Assembly: GCA_033344915.1 (NCBI GenBank)
Contig: JAWPML010000001.1
Span: 782,369 to 846,368, forward strand
DNA: 64,000 nucleotides
From: Acidimicrobiales bacterium
GTDB lineage: Bacteria; Actinomycetota; Acidimicrobiia; Acidimicrobiales; Aldehydirespiratoraceae
Direction: 5' to 3'
A program made the position numbers and the translations under genes. This document shows, in pieces, positions 6,880 to 16,596 of this stretch; the stretch's first letter is position 1, and every line of letters begins with the position of its first letter. The notes beneath the pieces are model-generated. The model worked only from the letters and a program-made list of their open reading frames with translations, did not search any database and had not been told where the DNA came from.

Positions 6880-8748
6880 ATGCCGCGCGGCCGCCGCCGA
6901 TGCCGGTTTCTCTGCGTGACGGTGATCGCCCTGCTGTTCGCCGCCTCGTGTGGAGGGGCCGACGACACCGGATCGTCGGACCGCGACCCGCCGGCCGACG
7001 CGTCGACGTCGTCTTCGACGTCGACGTCCACGACCGCCGCGGCGACCACCACGGTGGCCCCGCCGTCGACGGGCGAACCCGGACCCGAGGGGGATACCGG
7101 GGGTCCGCTCTTCGCCGAGCTGCCGGATCTGCCGGCCGTGGAGCTCGCCTCGGCTGTCGACCACGCCGACCTCGTCGGATCGCTGGTGACCGAGGGTGAC
7201 CTGCCGCCCTCGCTCGGGCGGGCGCCCGTTTGGCGGGAGTCGGGAGTCTGGGTGGAGCCCGAGCTGGCCGAGCGCAGTGAGGAACAGCTCGTCAACCCGT
7301 GTGGCGAGGCGATCGTGTCGAACCCGACCGTCCCGGCTGCGCTCCGGGTGGCCATGACGCCAGAGGACGACGCCACCGAGGTGTTCACGAGTGTGGCGTT
7401 CGACGCGGATCTGGACCTGACCGCGGCGCTCGACGCGGCCATGGAGGCATGCGACGGCGATTGGCAGGACGATGCGGTGTTCGGCTTCCTTCCCGGGATC
7501 GCGAGCCTCCGCGCCTCCGGCGATGCCGAGCAACTCGTCGACGGCGACCTCGGGGACGGCGATGTCGTCGACGCGACGCTCTGGCACTTCGAGATCCGTC
7601 CCGACCCGGGCCGGGATCACATCACGGCCGACGCGTATCTCGGCGCGGCGGACGCCGCCGAACGCAGCCAGCTCGTCATGATCGTCCTGCGCCGGGGAAC
7701 GCTCTTCGCTCGCGAGGCGGGCGGTGTCCGCCCGATACCGGACGTGATGACCGATGTCGTGGCGGAGACGAGCCGTCGACTCGCGTCACCCGGTGCGCCC
7801 CTCTTCGCCCACGGAGTCGACGTCGTCCCGATCGGCGAGCTGACCGACCCGGCGGGCGCCGTGATGGGGGAGCGACCGTTCGTTCCGCAGGACCCGACTC
7901 GCTTCCGGGCCTATGCGTTCGTCGAAGGCCCCCGGCCTGACGGGGGTCCCGGTCCGGAGCGATCGGCGATCGAGGCCGAGCTGACGCGCATGGCGAACTC
8001 GATCGCGGACGGCGACGCGATCCTGGCCGCTTACGAGGAGCTCCGGGACGCCGAGGTGCTGCCCCACCCCACTCTCGAGGCCGCCACCGCGCTGCTCGTC
8101 GGCACGAGGGCCGAGTCCCTCGTCGACTTCGTGCTCACGGGCGGGCAGGAGCACCATGTGGGCCTGGAGGGGCAGAGTGCCAACGTCGCGAACCCGACGG
8201 CGATCGCGTTCGGCAACGAGGTGCGCTGGTCCGAGGATCTCCTCGCCGATCACTTCGCCTTCGTCGCCCCGATCGTGGCTCACGAAGTCCTCCACTCCGG
8301 CGCAGCCGTTGTCACGGAGGACGAGGAGGTGTTCAACAACGTCTTCGACGCCTTCCTCTTCGCGGAGCTCTTCGTGCGTCATCCCGAGCTCGCCGACCTC
8401 GAGACGGCCTATGCCCCGCGGGCGCGCGCGGTCGCGTTGTGGATCGCCAACACCGTCGGCGAGGGCGGCTCGGGCGTGCGAGCCGAGTCGGGGCGCCCGA
8501 TCCTCGGCGGCTGGAGCGCGCCGAGCATCGAGGCAGCCGTACGCGATGCGTACAACGACACGACACCGCGAGGACGCGACTCCGATCTCTTCGCCTCGGT
8601 CATGGCGTCACTCGGCACCGACATCGGCGACGTTCAGATCGGCACGCCAGAGGCGGTGGACCTGCTCGCCGAGGCGCTCGGCGCCGTCGAGGTCGACTTC
8701 GTCGTCCGCCTGGCCGATGCCGTCGGCCTCGGCGTGCCCGCCGGGTGA
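6880..8748 (+). CDS. lipoprotein with HExxH metallopeptidase-like motif
   Basis: A 622-residue putative lipoprotein of unknown function. The N-terminus is a basic region plus hydrophobic core ending in the lipobox FAASC (Cys near residue 24), followed by an acidic, Thr/Ser-rich linker to about residue 65. The region 85-330 looks like a repeated extracellular sensor-type fold but cannot be named. Near residue 465 the sequence FAFVAPIVAHEVLHSG contains an HExxH zinc-binding pattern with an acidic region downstream (TEDEEVF), so a peptidase-like domain is plausible but not proven. ATG 6880 is chosen because upstream in-frame codons run into the tRNA-Gln gene. Neighbours give no functional hint. 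Confidence 0.6.
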   Translation: MPRGRRRCRFLCVTVIALLFAASCGGADDTGSSDRDPPADASTSSSTSTSTTAAATTTVAPPSTGEPGPEGDTGGPLFAELPDLPAVELASAVDHADLVGSLVTEGDLPPSLGRAPVWRESGVWVEPELAERSEEQLVNPCGEAIVSNPTVPAALRVAMTPEDDATEVFTSVAFDADLDLTAALDAAMEACDGDWQDDAVFGFLPGIASLRASGDAEQLVDGDLGDGDVVDATLWHFEIRPDPGRDHITADAYLGAADAAERSQLVMIVLRRGTLFAREAGGVRPIPDVMTDVVAETSRRLASPGAPLFAHGVDVVPIGELTDPAGAVMGERPFVPQDPTRFRAYAFVEGPRPDGGPGPERSAIEAELTRMANSIADGDAILAAYEELRDAEVLPHPTLEAATALLVGTRAESLVDFVLTGGQEHHVGLEGQSANVANPTAIAFGNEVRWSEDLLADHFAFVAPIVAHEVLHSGAAVVTEDEEVFNNVFDAFLFAELFVRHPELADLETAYAPRARAVALWIANTVGEGGSGVRAESGRPILGGWSAPSIEAAVRDAYNDTTPRGRDSDLFASVMASLGTDIGDVQIGTPEAVDLLAEALGAVEVDFVVRLADAVGLGVPAG

Positions 8749-8815
8749 TGGTTGCGCGACCCATTGTCGCACGATCGTGTTCGTGCGCGTCCGCAAGCCG
8801 CGCTAGAAACGAGCC

Positions 8816-9805
8816 GTGCAGCCGGTAGCTCCGTCCGTGGTCATTGTCGGGACCGGCTCCGATGCGCACATGCGGTCGGCCACGCCGCGGGCGCTTCATC
8901 CGATCTGTGGTCGGGCGCTCGTGCGTCACGTGATGGATGCGGTCGACGCGCTCCGCCCGCGCCGTCAGTCCGTGGTGATCGGCCCGAGCGACGACGACGT
9001 CGACAAGGAGATCGACGGCGCGGTCGAGGTGGTCCGGGTCGGGAGCAACGTGCGCTACGACCCGTGTGCGGCCGCACTCACCGCGCTCGGCGGGTGGGCG
9101 GACGACGATCTCGATCTCGACGTCGACCCCGACGATGACGACGTCCTCGTCGTTGCTGCGTCGTTGCCCTTGCTGACGGGCGACACGCTGCGCACGCTGC
9201 ACCGCCGTCATCGCCGCTCGGATGCGGCCGCAACGGCGCTGGTGAGCGACGGTGTCGATCGTGACCGTTCCGCCGTCTGGATCGTGCGCCGCTCGCTGCT
9301 CGCTCCCGCGCTGCGCCGCACCGAACGACCGGCGATCTCGGCCCTCGGCGTGGTGTTGGAAGAGACCGGCCACGACGTCGCGACGATGAGCGTGGGCGAC
9401 GACGAACTGATCGACGTCCGCGATCGGGCCGACCTCGCCGCCGCAGAGGCCGTCATGCGCCGTCGGGTCAACCAGGCGTGGATGGGCAAGGGCGTCACGA
9501 TGCGCGACCCCGAGCACACCTACATCGACGCCTCCGTCGTGATCGAGCCCGACGTGAGCCTCGCCGCAGGAGTCACCCTGGCCGGCGCGACCAGCATCGG
9601 CGCGGGCACCGAGGTCGGCTCCGGGTGTCATCTCGTGGACACGACCGTCGGCGATCGGTGTGTGCTCGAGCACACGTCGGCGAAGCTCGCATCCATCGGC
9701 GATCACGCCCGCGTCGGGCCCTACGCGGTGCTCGATCCGGGATCGGAGATCGCGGCCGCGACTGTCACAGGGCCGTTCTACACTGCGGGTCCGGACGCTC
9801 GCTGA
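8816..9805 (+). CDS. degenerate GlmU-like protein (nucleotidyltransferase plus short left-handed beta-helix)
   Basis: It occupies the place of glmU, directly before prs as in mycobacteria, and aligns with GlmU from the N-terminal Rossmann-like domain to a hexapeptide-repeat region (about residues 245-325, VIEPDVSLAAGVTLAGATSIGAGTEVGSG). Both catalytic sites look lost. The GxGxGTRMxSxxPK loop reads GTGSDAHMRSATPR, so the key Arg and Lys are missing. The protein stops at 329 residues, against about 450-480, before the acetyltransferase active-site region. A non-catalytic or altered-activity paralogue is likely, and a bona fide glmU must exist elsewhere if UDP-GlcNAc is made the usual way. GTG 8816 is the start. 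Confidence 0.7.
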   Translation: MQPVAPSVVIVGTGSDAHMRSATPRALHPICGRALVRHVMDAVDALRPRRQSVVIGPSDDDVDKEIDGAVEVVRVGSNVRYDPCAAALTALGGWADDDLDLDVDPDDDDVLVVAASLPLLTGDTLRTLHRRHRRSDAAATALVSDGVDRDRSAVWIVRRSLLAPALRRTERPAISALGVVLEETGHDVATMSVGDDELIDVRDRADLAAAEAVMRRRVNQAWMGKGVTMRDPEHTYIDASVVIEPDVSLAAGVTLAGATSIGAGTEVGSGCHLVDTTVGDRCVLEHTSAKLASIGDHARVGPYAVLDPGSEIAAATVTGPFYTAGPDAR

Positions 9806-9832
9806 CCCGGCTCGCCTACACCTCAGGTCCTC

Positions 9833-10816
9833 ATGCAACTGCTGAACCACAAGAAGCTCCATGTCGTGGCCGGACGGGCCACCCAGGAGCTGGCCACCGA
9901 CATCTGTCACGAGCTCGGCGTGCCGCTCGGGTCGCCCAACATCGCGGAGTTCGCCAACGGCGAGATCCACGTGAAGTACGGCGAGTCGATCCGCGGCTCC
10001 GACGTCTTCATCATCCAGACCCACACCGCGTGGGACGACGGCTCCATCAACGATGCGATCATGGAGCACGTGATCATGGTCGACGCGGCCAAGCGGGCCT
10101 CGGCCAAACGCATCACCGTGGTCGCGCCGTTCTACGGCTACAGCCGTCAGGACCGCAAGGCCTCGGGTCGTGAGCCCATCACCGCCCGCCTGCTCGCCGA
10201 CCTCTTCACCGCGGCCGGCGCCGATCGCCTGATGTCGGTCGATCTCCACTCCGGTCAGATCCAGGGCTTCTTCGACGGGCCGGTCGATCATCTGGTGGCC
10301 ATGCCCGTCCTCGTCGACTATCTGGCCGACATGGGCGACGACGAGCTCGTGATCGTCTCCCCGGATGCCGGGCGCATGAAGGTCGCCGAGCGCTACACCA
10401 ACCTGCTCAACGCCGACCTGGCCTATGTGCACAAGCGCCGGTCCACCGAGGAGCTCAACGCGGTCGAGGCCAAGGAGATCATCGGCCACGTGGAAGGCCG
10501 CACCTGTGTGCTGATCGACGACATGATCGACACCGGCGGCACGATCTGCGCCGCCGCCGACCTGCTGGCCGAGAACGGTGCGGGCAAGGTCATCGTGGCG
10601 ACCACCCACGGCGTCTTCTCCGGCCCGGCGATCGACCGGCTGAAGAACGCGGCGATCGAGCGGGTGCTGGTCACCGACACCATCCCGCAGGGGCCGGAGC
10701 GCCGGTTCGACAAGATGGAGGTCCTGAGCGTGGCGCCGATCATCGCCCGGGCGATCTCGGCCGTCTTCGAGGACACCTCCGTCAGCGAGATCTTCGGCGG
10801 CAACCACCTCGCCTGA
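9833..10816 (+). CDS. prs: ribose-phosphate pyrophosphokinase
   Basis: Makes PRPP from ribose-5-phosphate and ATP for purine, pyrimidine, His, Trp and NAD synthesis. The 327-residue protein has the family's N-terminal FANGEIHVKYGESIRG, the catalytic flexible-loop region YGYSRQDRKASGREPI (about residues 101-116), the ribose-binding VSVDLHSGQIQGFF and the PRPP loop VLIDDMIDTGGTI (about 224-236). The start is ATG 9833 with the usual MQLL beginning. It lies 27 nt after the GlmU-like gene and about 100 nt before rplY, the conserved actinobacterial order. Confidence 0.96.
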   Translation: MQLLNHKKLHVVAGRATQELATDICHELGVPLGSPNIAEFANGEIHVKYGESIRGSDVFIIQTHTAWDDGSINDAIMEHVIMVDAAKRASAKRITVVAPFYGYSRQDRKASGREPITARLLADLFTAAGADRLMSVDLHSGQIQGFFDGPVDHLVAMPVLVDYLADMGDDELVIVSPDAGRMKVAERYTNLLNADLAYVHKRRSTEELNAVEAKEIIGHVEGRTCVLIDDMIDTGGTICAAADLLAENGAGKVIVATTHGVFSGPAIDRLKNAAIERVLVTDTIPQGPERRFDKMEVLSVAPIIARAISAVFEDTSVSEIFGGNHLA

Positions 10817-10912
10817 GGCCCGTGGCGATGCCCGCGGTCCCCGCTAGCCTGATCCGTCGGTCCGCTGCGGACCCACTTTCGATCGCGTGCTTTGCCCAGG
10901 AGCCGAAGAACC

Positions 10913-11599
10913 ATGTCAGACCAGCTGCTTTTGAGCGCCGAAACCGGCCGTGACGAGGGCACGCGCTCGTCGCGTCGCCTCCGTCGAGAGGGCCGTGTGC
11001 CGGCCGTCGTCTACGGGCTCGACGCCGACCCCGTGAACGTGTCGGTCGCCTGGCCCGACCTGCGTGCCGCGCTCACCACCGATGCGGGTGTCAACGCCAT
11101 CATCACCCTGAACATCGACGGTCAGGAACAGCTCTCCGTCGTGAAGGATCTCCAGCGTCACCCCGTGCGCCGTGACGTCATCCACGTCGACTTCCTGCGG
11201 GTCACCGCCGACCAGCAGATCGAGGCCGACGTGCCGGTCGTGCTCATCGGCGAGGCCCTCGAGGTGTCCCGGGCCAACGGCATGGTCGACCAGACCTTGT
11301 ACACGCTGCGGGTCTCCGCCAAGCCGGCCGAGATCCCCGACGAGATCGAGGTCGACATCTCGGCGATGGAGCTCGGCGATTCGATCCACGTGAGCGACCT
11401 GCCCCTGCCGGCCGGCGTCACCACGCTGGTCGACCCGGAGGACTCCGTCGCCCACTCGATGGTCACCCGCTCGACGCGTGAGGCCATGGCCGAGGAAGAG
11501 GCCGCGGAAGCCGAGGCCGAGGCTGCCGAAGGCGAAGAGTCCGGCGACGGCGACGACGCGGGCGACGACGCCGGCGGCGACGACGGCGCCGAGGACTGA
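10913..11599 (+). CDS. rplY: large ribosomal subunit protein bL25 (Ctc form)
   Basis: 5S rRNA-binding protein of the 50S subunit, in the long general-stress (Ctc/TL5) form. The N-terminal domain shows GRDEGTRSSRRLRREGRVPAVVYG and the region QRHPVRRDVIHVDFLRV. The C-terminal beta domain (about residues 95-185) is followed by an acidic Ala/Glu/Asp/Gly tail that is common in actinobacteria. ATG 10913 follows AGGAG at proper distance; an in-frame upstream ATG at 10892 lacks a ribosome site. It is followed after 20 nt by pth, as in mycobacteria. Confidence 0.94.
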   Translation: MSDQLLLSAETGRDEGTRSSRRLRREGRVPAVVYGLDADPVNVSVAWPDLRAALTTDAGVNAIITLNIDGQEQLSVVKDLQRHPVRRDVIHVDFLRVTADQQIEADVPVVLIGEALEVSRANGMVDQTLYTLRVSAKPAEIPDEIEVDISAMELGDSIHVSDLPLPAGVTTLVDPEDSVAHSMVTRSTREAMAEEEAAEAEAEAAEGEESGDGDDAGDDAGGDDGAED

Positions 11600-11619
11600 T
11601 CGACGGACGTCGGCCGCCC

Positions 11620-12234
11620 ATGGTCGGTCGTCGCAGGAAAGAACATCGCGGGACCCCCGCGGACCTGCTCGTGGTCGGGCTCGGCAACCCGGGCGAGGAC
11701 TACGCCCAGACGCGTCACAACGCGGGGGTGTGGGTCGTCGACGAGCTGGTGCGTCGTCACGGCGGCAAGCTCACGCGGGGCAAGCGCGACCATGCTGCGT
11801 CCGACCTGCTCCGCGTCGGTGAGCACCGGCTCGCGGTGGCCGTTCCCAGCACCTACATGAACGAGTCGGGCCGCGCCGTGGCTCCGCTCGTGCGCCGGTT
11901 CGGCATCGAGGATCTGCGCCGATTGGTGATCGTCCACGACGAGCTCGATCTGCCGGTCGGTCGACTCCGGGTGAAGTCCGGCGGTGGCCTCGCCGGCAAC
12001 AACGGCCTCAAGAGCGTCCGCGCCCACCTGCGCGCCGACGAGTTCAGCCGGATCCGCATCGGGGTCGGCAAGCCCCCGCCCGGCACCATGAAGGGAGCCG
12101 ACTATCTGCTGCGCCGGCCGGCCCGCAGCGAGCGCCCGGAGCTGGATCGCATGGTGGGCGTCGCGGCCGATGCGGTCGAGTACCTCCTCGGTTCCGACAT
12201 CGAAGCGACGATGAACCGCTTCAACGGCGCCTAG
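11620..12234 (+). CDS. pth: peptidyl-tRNA hydrolase
   Basis: Cleaves peptidyl-tRNA released from stalled ribosomes, recycling tRNA. The 204-residue protein contains all Pth signatures: LVVGLGNPGEDYAQTRHNAGVWVVD with the catalytic His, PSTYMNESGRAV, the catalytic Asp in IVHDELDLPVGRLRVK, and GGGLAGNNGLKS. About 15 extra N-terminal residues (MVGRRRKEHRGTPAD) precede the usual start, so initiation could be slightly further downstream. It sits between rplY and mfd in one transcriptional direction with short gaps, suggesting an operon. Confidence 0.95.
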   Translation: MVGRRRKEHRGTPADLLVVGLGNPGEDYAQTRHNAGVWVVDELVRRHGGKLTRGKRDHAASDLLRVGEHRLAVAVPSTYMNESGRAVAPLVRRFGIEDLRRLVIVHDELDLPVGRLRVKSGGGLAGNNGLKSVRAHLRADEFSRIRIGVGKPPPGTMKGADYLLRRPARSERPELDRMVGVAADAVEYLLGSDIEATMNRFNGA

Positions 12235-12255
12235 AGCGGCCACACTCGTCGCCTG

Positions 12256-15200
12256 ATGTCCCCGTCGCTCACCGATCTCCGCACGCTGCTGCCCCGCCTG
12301 GGTGAGGAGCCGGCGCTCGAACGCGTCGTCGGTCGGCGGGAGTCGTCGCTCGCGATTCCGGACGCGGCGCGGGCCTTCGCCCTCGCCGGACTGGCTCAGG
12401 CGTCCGAGCGGCGGCCGATGCTCGTCGCCACCGCCACGCAGAACGAGGCCGAACGGCTGGCCCACGACATGGCCGCGCTGCTCGGTGACGACGAGGTCGC
12501 GATGTTCCCGGCCTGGGAGACGCTGCCGTTCGAGCGGGTCAGTCCCGCCGTGGAGACCATGGGCACCCGACTCCAGACGTTGCATCGGATGCGGGGCGGG
12601 GCGAACGCCCCGGCGGTGGTCGTCGCCAGTGCCCGCGCCCTCGTGCAGCGCCTCGACCCGGGCGCGGCGATCGACCCGATCCGGATCGGCAGCGGCGACG
12701 TCGTCGATCCGGTCGAGTTGGTGGAGGAGCTCGTCGGGCTCGGCTACCGCCGCGAGCACCAGGTCGAGCACCGCGGCGAGGTCGCGGTACGGGGCTCGAT
12801 CGTGGACGTCTTCCCGAGCACCGCCGACGCACCGGTGCGCGTCGACCTGTGGGGTGACGAGGTCGACCGGCTCACCGAGTTCTCCGTTGCCGATCAGCGG
12901 GCGACCCTCGCGGTCGCCGAGGTCGAGATCTTTCCGTGTCGGGAGCTGCGGCCCGGTGACGAGGCGCGGGCGCGCGCCGCCGCGCTGGTGGCCGAGGAAC
13001 CCTGGGGCCGTGAGCAGTGGGACCGCATCACCGACGGTCAGCTCTTCGACGGTATGGAGTCCTGGTTGCCGTGGCTGGTGGACGAGGAGGTCGTCCTGCC
13101 GGATCTGTTGCCCGCGGACGCGCTCGTCGTGTTGGTGGAGCCGCGCCGGATCCGTGATCGCGCGGCCGACATCGCGTCGGAGGAGGCCGATCTCGCGAGT
13201 TCGCTCGCGAAGACATGGGATGTCGACGCGGACGACGTGCACCGCCTGCATCTGCCGTTCGACCGTCTCCTCGCGAAGTCGGACGCGCCGGCGTGGACCG
13301 TGCTGCCCGTATCCGACGGGCCGGACACGCCGGCGGTGGCCGCGTCCGGCTGGGAGCCGGTGGTCGGCGACATGACGTCGACCGTCTCGCAGGTCCAGGG
13401 GCTGCTCGCCACCGGCTACACCGTCGTCGTCGCCGCGGATGGCGCGGCGAGCGCCGAACGGCTGGGTGCCCTCCTCCTCGACCACGGCGTCGAGCTCGCG
13501 CCGGCGACGCCCTCGACCGATCTCGGGGCCGGCGGCGGACACATCACGACGGTGCCGCTCGAGCGCGGCGCGGTCATGCCGGACATCAAGCTCGCGGTGC
13601 TCGCCGAGACGGATCTCACGGGCCGCCGCCGCACCCATCGTCGGGCGAAGACGCGCCGGCGCGACGCCCAGAAGTTCTTCGAGGACCTCCGCGAAGGTTC
13701 GTTCGTCGTGCACCAGCAGCACGGCGTCGCCCGATTCGGCGGCATGGTCACCCGCACGATCAACGGCAGCGAGCGTGACTACCTCCTGCTCGAGTACCGG
13801 GGCACGGATCGCCTCTACCTGCCGTCGGACCAGATCGAGTCCATCCGCCCCTACACGGGAGGGGAGACACCGACCCTGTCGAAGATGGGCGGCGCCGACT
13901 GGCACAGCGCGAAGGCGAAGGTGCGCTCGGCGGTGCAGGAGATCGCCCAGGAACTCGTGGTCCTGTACCAGACCCGGGTCACCTCGGAGGGCCACGCCTA
14001 CGCGCCCGACACCCCGTGGCAGCGCGAGCTCGAGGACGGCTTCCCGTTCCAGGAGACACCCGATCAGCTGCACGCGATCGTCGACGTCAAGAACGACATG
14101 GAGCAGTCCGCACCCATGGACCGGCTCGTCGTCGGCGATGTGGGTTTCGGCAAGACCGAAGTGGCCCTGCGGGCCGCGTTCAAGGCGATCCAGGACGGCA
14201 AACAGGTGGCGGTGCTCGTGCCCACCACGCTGCTCGCCCAACAGCACCACGCCACGTTTCGGGAGCGCTACGCCCCCTACCCCGTGCGGGTGGAGGTGCT
14301 GAGCCGATTCCTGACGAATGCCCAGGCCAAGGCCGTCGTCGACGGGTTGAAGGACGGCGACGTCGACCTCGTCATCGGCACCCATCGCCTGCTGTCGCAG
14401 GACATCGCCTTCAAGGACCTCGGCCTGCTGATCGTGGACGAGGAGCAGCGCTTCGGTGTCTCCCACAAGGAACAGATCAAGCGGCTCCGCACCGACGTCG
14501 ACGTGTTGACGCTCACGGCGACGCCGATCCCGCGCACGATGGAGATGTCGCTGACCGGCATCCGTGACATGTCCGTGCTCAACACGGCGCCCGCCGACCG
14601 GCAACCGATCCTGACCTACGTGGGGGAGTACGAGGAGCGGGCGGTCGCCGAGGCGATCCGGCGGGAGTTGCTGCGCGAGGGGCAGATGTTCTTCGTGCAC
14701 AATCGCGTGCGCGACATCGAACACGTCGCCGAACGGCTGCGCGGTCTGGTCCCCGAGGCGCGGGTGGCCGTCGCCCACGGCCAGATGGACGAGGGCACGC
14801 TCGAACGCGTGGTCGTCGACTTCTGGGAAGGGGAGTTCGACGTGCTGGTGTGCACGACGATCATCGAATCCGGCATCGACATGCCGTCGGTGAACACGCT
14901 CGTCGTGGACCGGGCCGATCTGCTCGGGCTCGGGCAGCTCCACCAGTTGCGGGGCCGGGTCGGCCGCGCCGGTCAGCGCGCCTACGCCTATCTCTTCCAC
15001 CCGGAGGACGTCGTCCTCAGCGAGGAGGCCTACGAGCGGCTCAAGACGATCGGTGAGGCGACCGAGCTCGGCTCGGGCTTCCGGATCGCGATGCGCGATC
15101 TGGAGATCCGTGGCGCCGGCAACTTGCTCGGCACCGGCCAGTCCGGCCACATCGCCGCGGTCGGCTACGACCTCTACTGCCAGATGGTCACCGAAGCCGT

Positions 15201-15708
15201 GGCCGAGCTGAAGGGCGAACGGCCCGAGGAACCGGTCGAGATCTCGATCGAGGTGCCCGGTGACTCCCATCTTCCTGACGACTACGTGACCAGAGAAGCC
15301 ACGCGGTTGGAGGCGTACCGGCGGCTGGCGAACGTGGACACGGTGCAGGCGCTGGAGGACGTCCGGGCCGAGTGGCTCGACCGTTTCGGGCCGATCCCGG
15401 AGCCGGCCGAGGCGCTGTTGCAGGTCGCCCGACTGCGGGTCGAGTGCGTGCGGGCCGGGGTGCGGGAGGTCACGGTGACCAAGGGGCCGGGGTTCGGTGG
15501 ACCCGACTGGGTCGCCCGGGTGTCGCCGGTCGTGCTGCCGGACAGCCGCCAGGTGCGGCTCGATCGCCTCTACTCGGGGAAGGGCACGGGCAACGCCGCG
15601 GTCTACAAGGAGGCCATCGGCGAACTGCAGCTGCCGTTGCGCAAGAAGGGCGGGCCGGTCGTCGAACAGCTGGTCGACATCTTCGCCGATCTCCTGCCGG
15701 AGGCCTGA
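12256..15708 (+). CDS. mfd: transcription-repair coupling factor Mfd
   Basis: A 1150-residue SF2 translocase that pushes stalled RNA polymerase off DNA and recruits UvrA. Domains in order: the UvrB-like N-terminal module (about 1-450), the RNA polymerase-interacting Tudor-like domain (about 465-560, [16 protein letters not shown] and [15 protein letters not shown]), the RecG-like helicase motor with Walker [18 protein letters not shown] (about 625-641), the DEEQ box VDEEQRFGV, motif [12 protein letters not shown] and motif [18 protein letters not shown], then the C-terminal D7 domain. Length and motifs are complete. The gene is followed by a parvulin-like gene and mazG, as in mycobacteria. 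Confidence 0.97.
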   Translation: MSPSLTDLRTLLPRLGEEPALERVVGRRESSLAIPDAARAFALAGLAQASERRPMLVATATQNEAERLAHDMAALLGDDEVAMFPAWETLPFERVSPAVETMGTRLQTLHRMRGGANAPAVVVASARALVQRLDPGAAIDPIRIGSGDVVDPVELVEELVGLGYRREHQVEHRGEVAVRGSIVDVFPSTADAPVRVDLWGDEVDRLTEFSVADQRATLAVAEVEIFPCRELRPGDEARARAAALVAEEPWGREQWDRITDGQLFDGMESWLPWLVDEEVVLPDLLPADALVVLVEPRRIRDRAADIASEEADLASSLAKTWDVDADDVHRLHLPFDRLLAKSDAPAWTVLPVSDGPDTPAVAASGWEPVVGDMTSTVSQVQGLLATGYTVVVAADGAASAERLGALLLDHGVELAPATPSTDLGAGGGHITTVPLERGAVMPDIKLAVLAETDLTGRRRTHRRAKTRRRDAQKFFEDLREGSFVVHQQHGVARFGGMVTRTINGSERDYLLLEYRGTDRLYLPSDQIESIRPYTGGETPTLSKMGGADWHSAKAKVRSAVQEIAQELVVLYQTRVTSEGHAYAPDTPWQRELEDGFPFQETPDQLHAIVDVKNDMEQSAPMDRLVVGDVGFGKTEVALRAAFKAIQDGKQVAVLVPTTLLAQQHHATFRERYAPYPVRVEVLSRFLTNAQAKAVVDGLKDGDVDLVIGTHRLLSQDIAFKDLGLLIVDEEQRFGVSHKEQIKRLRTDVDVLTLTATPIPRTMEMSLTGIRDMSVLNTAPADRQPILTYVGEYEERAVAEAIRRELLREGQMFFVHNRVRDIEHVAERLRGLVPEARVAVAHGQMDEGTLERVVVDFWEGEFDVLVCTTIIESGIDMPSVNTLVVDRADLLGLGQLHQLRGRVGRAGQRAYAYLFHPEDVVLSEEAYERLKTIGEATELGSGFRIAMRDLEIRGAGNLLGTGQSGHIAAVGYDLYCQMVTEAVAELKGERPEEPVEISIEVPGDSHLPDDYVTREATRLEAYRRLANVDTVQALEDVRAEWLDRFGPIPEPAEALLQVARLRVECVRAGVREVTVTKGPGFGGPDWVARVSPVVLPDSRQVRLDRLYSGKGTGNAAVYKEAIGELQLPLRKKGGPVVEQLVDIFADLLPEA

Positions 15709-15748
15709 CCCGAGATTCGGGGTCGGGGCCGGATAGCCTGCACCCTCC

Positions 15749-16588
15749 GTGAAGCAGATTTCGCCCCTTCTCCGCCGTGCGTTCGTCGCCGCGGCATTCG
15801 TTCTCGTCGTGTCGGCCTGTGGGTCGGACAGTGACGACGCCCTCATCACCGTCAACGGCGTCGAGATGATGAGTGTCGACGAGCTCGGCTCGACCTTCGA
15901 TCGGTCCCTCGTCGGGCCCGCGCTCGAGTACGGCATCACCACCGAGGTGCTCGTCGCCGAACTCAGCGATCGGGGCTACGAGGCGAGCGACGAGGTCAGG
16001 GCCGATGCCCAGACGGAGTTCGACCTCCTCGCCGCCCAGGACCCGACGTTCCCGGCGGCGGACTCGGCCGAAGCGATGTTCGTGCTTCGCCGCTTCGTCG
16101 CCCTCTACGCGGTGGCGGACCATCTCGCCGCCGAAGGCGTCGAGCCCTCGCTGCCGGCCGAGCTGTGCTCGTCGCACATCCTCGTCGACACGCTCGAGGA
16201 GGCGGAGGCCGTCGTCGTCCGCCTCGACGCCGGAGAGGACTTCGCCGCCGTGGCGATGGAAGTGTCGATCGGCCCGTCCAGCGAGGTCGGCGGCGACATC
16301 GGCTGCTACACGACCGACAGCCTCGACCCGGGCTACGTCGCCGGCGCCCGGGCGACCGACATCGGGGACGTCTCCGCCCCGGCTCAGAGCAGTTTCGGCT
16401 GGCACGTCATCCACGTCCGCTCGTTCGAGGCCCAGAGCATCGACGATCCGATCGCCGTGCGTGACGCCTATCTGAGCACCCCGGAGTTCGCCGAACTCGA
16501 AGCTGCCGCGTTCACCGATGTCGAGATCGAGATCCATCCGGACTTCGGCACCTACGACCCGGTCACGGGCGTCACCCCGGCCGGCTGA
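15749..16588 (+). CDS. SurA/PpiC-like peptidyl-prolyl isomerase lipoprotein
   Basis: Predicted exported lipoprotein of 279 residues: basic start, hydrophobic core and lipobox VVSAC (Cys near residue 24). A SurA-like N-terminal helical region is followed by a parvulin domain (about residues 140-235) with CSSHILVDTLEEAEAV, GGDIGCYTTDSLDPGY and the C-terminal strand FGWHVIHVRSF. The domain would catalyse prolyl isomerisation or act as a folding chaperone outside the membrane. Two cysteines in the domain could form a disulfide. GTG 15749 is the start; a TAGCCT -10-like hexamer lies at 15734-15739. mazG begins 8 nt after the stop. Confidence 0.85.
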   Translation: MKQISPLLRRAFVAAAFVLVVSACGSDSDDALITVNGVEMMSVDELGSTFDRSLVGPALEYGITTEVLVAELSDRGYEASDEVRADAQTEFDLLAAQDPTFPAADSAEAMFVLRRFVALYAVADHLAAEGVEPSLPAELCSSHILVDTLEEAEAVVVRLDAGEDFAAVAMEVSIGPSSEVGGDIGCYTTDSLDPGYVAGARATDIGDVSAPAQSSFGWHVIHVRSFEAQSIDDPIAVRDAYLSTPEFAELEAAAFTDVEIEIHPDFGTYDPVTGVTPAG

Positions 16589-16596
16589 TCGTCGCG

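Noticed and set aside
8600-10807. Open frame of over 700 codons on the minus strand opposite the GlmU-like and prs genes
   Set aside because: Antisense shadow of two conserved genes; the sequence has only low-complexity His/Asp/Val-rich composition.
11158-15942. Very long open frame (nearly 1600 codons) on the minus strand opposite rplY, pth, mfd and the parvulin-like gene
   Set aside because: It is an antisense shadow in high-GC DNA. The composition is His/Asp/Gly/Arg-rich with no domain, and it covers several certain genes on the other strand.
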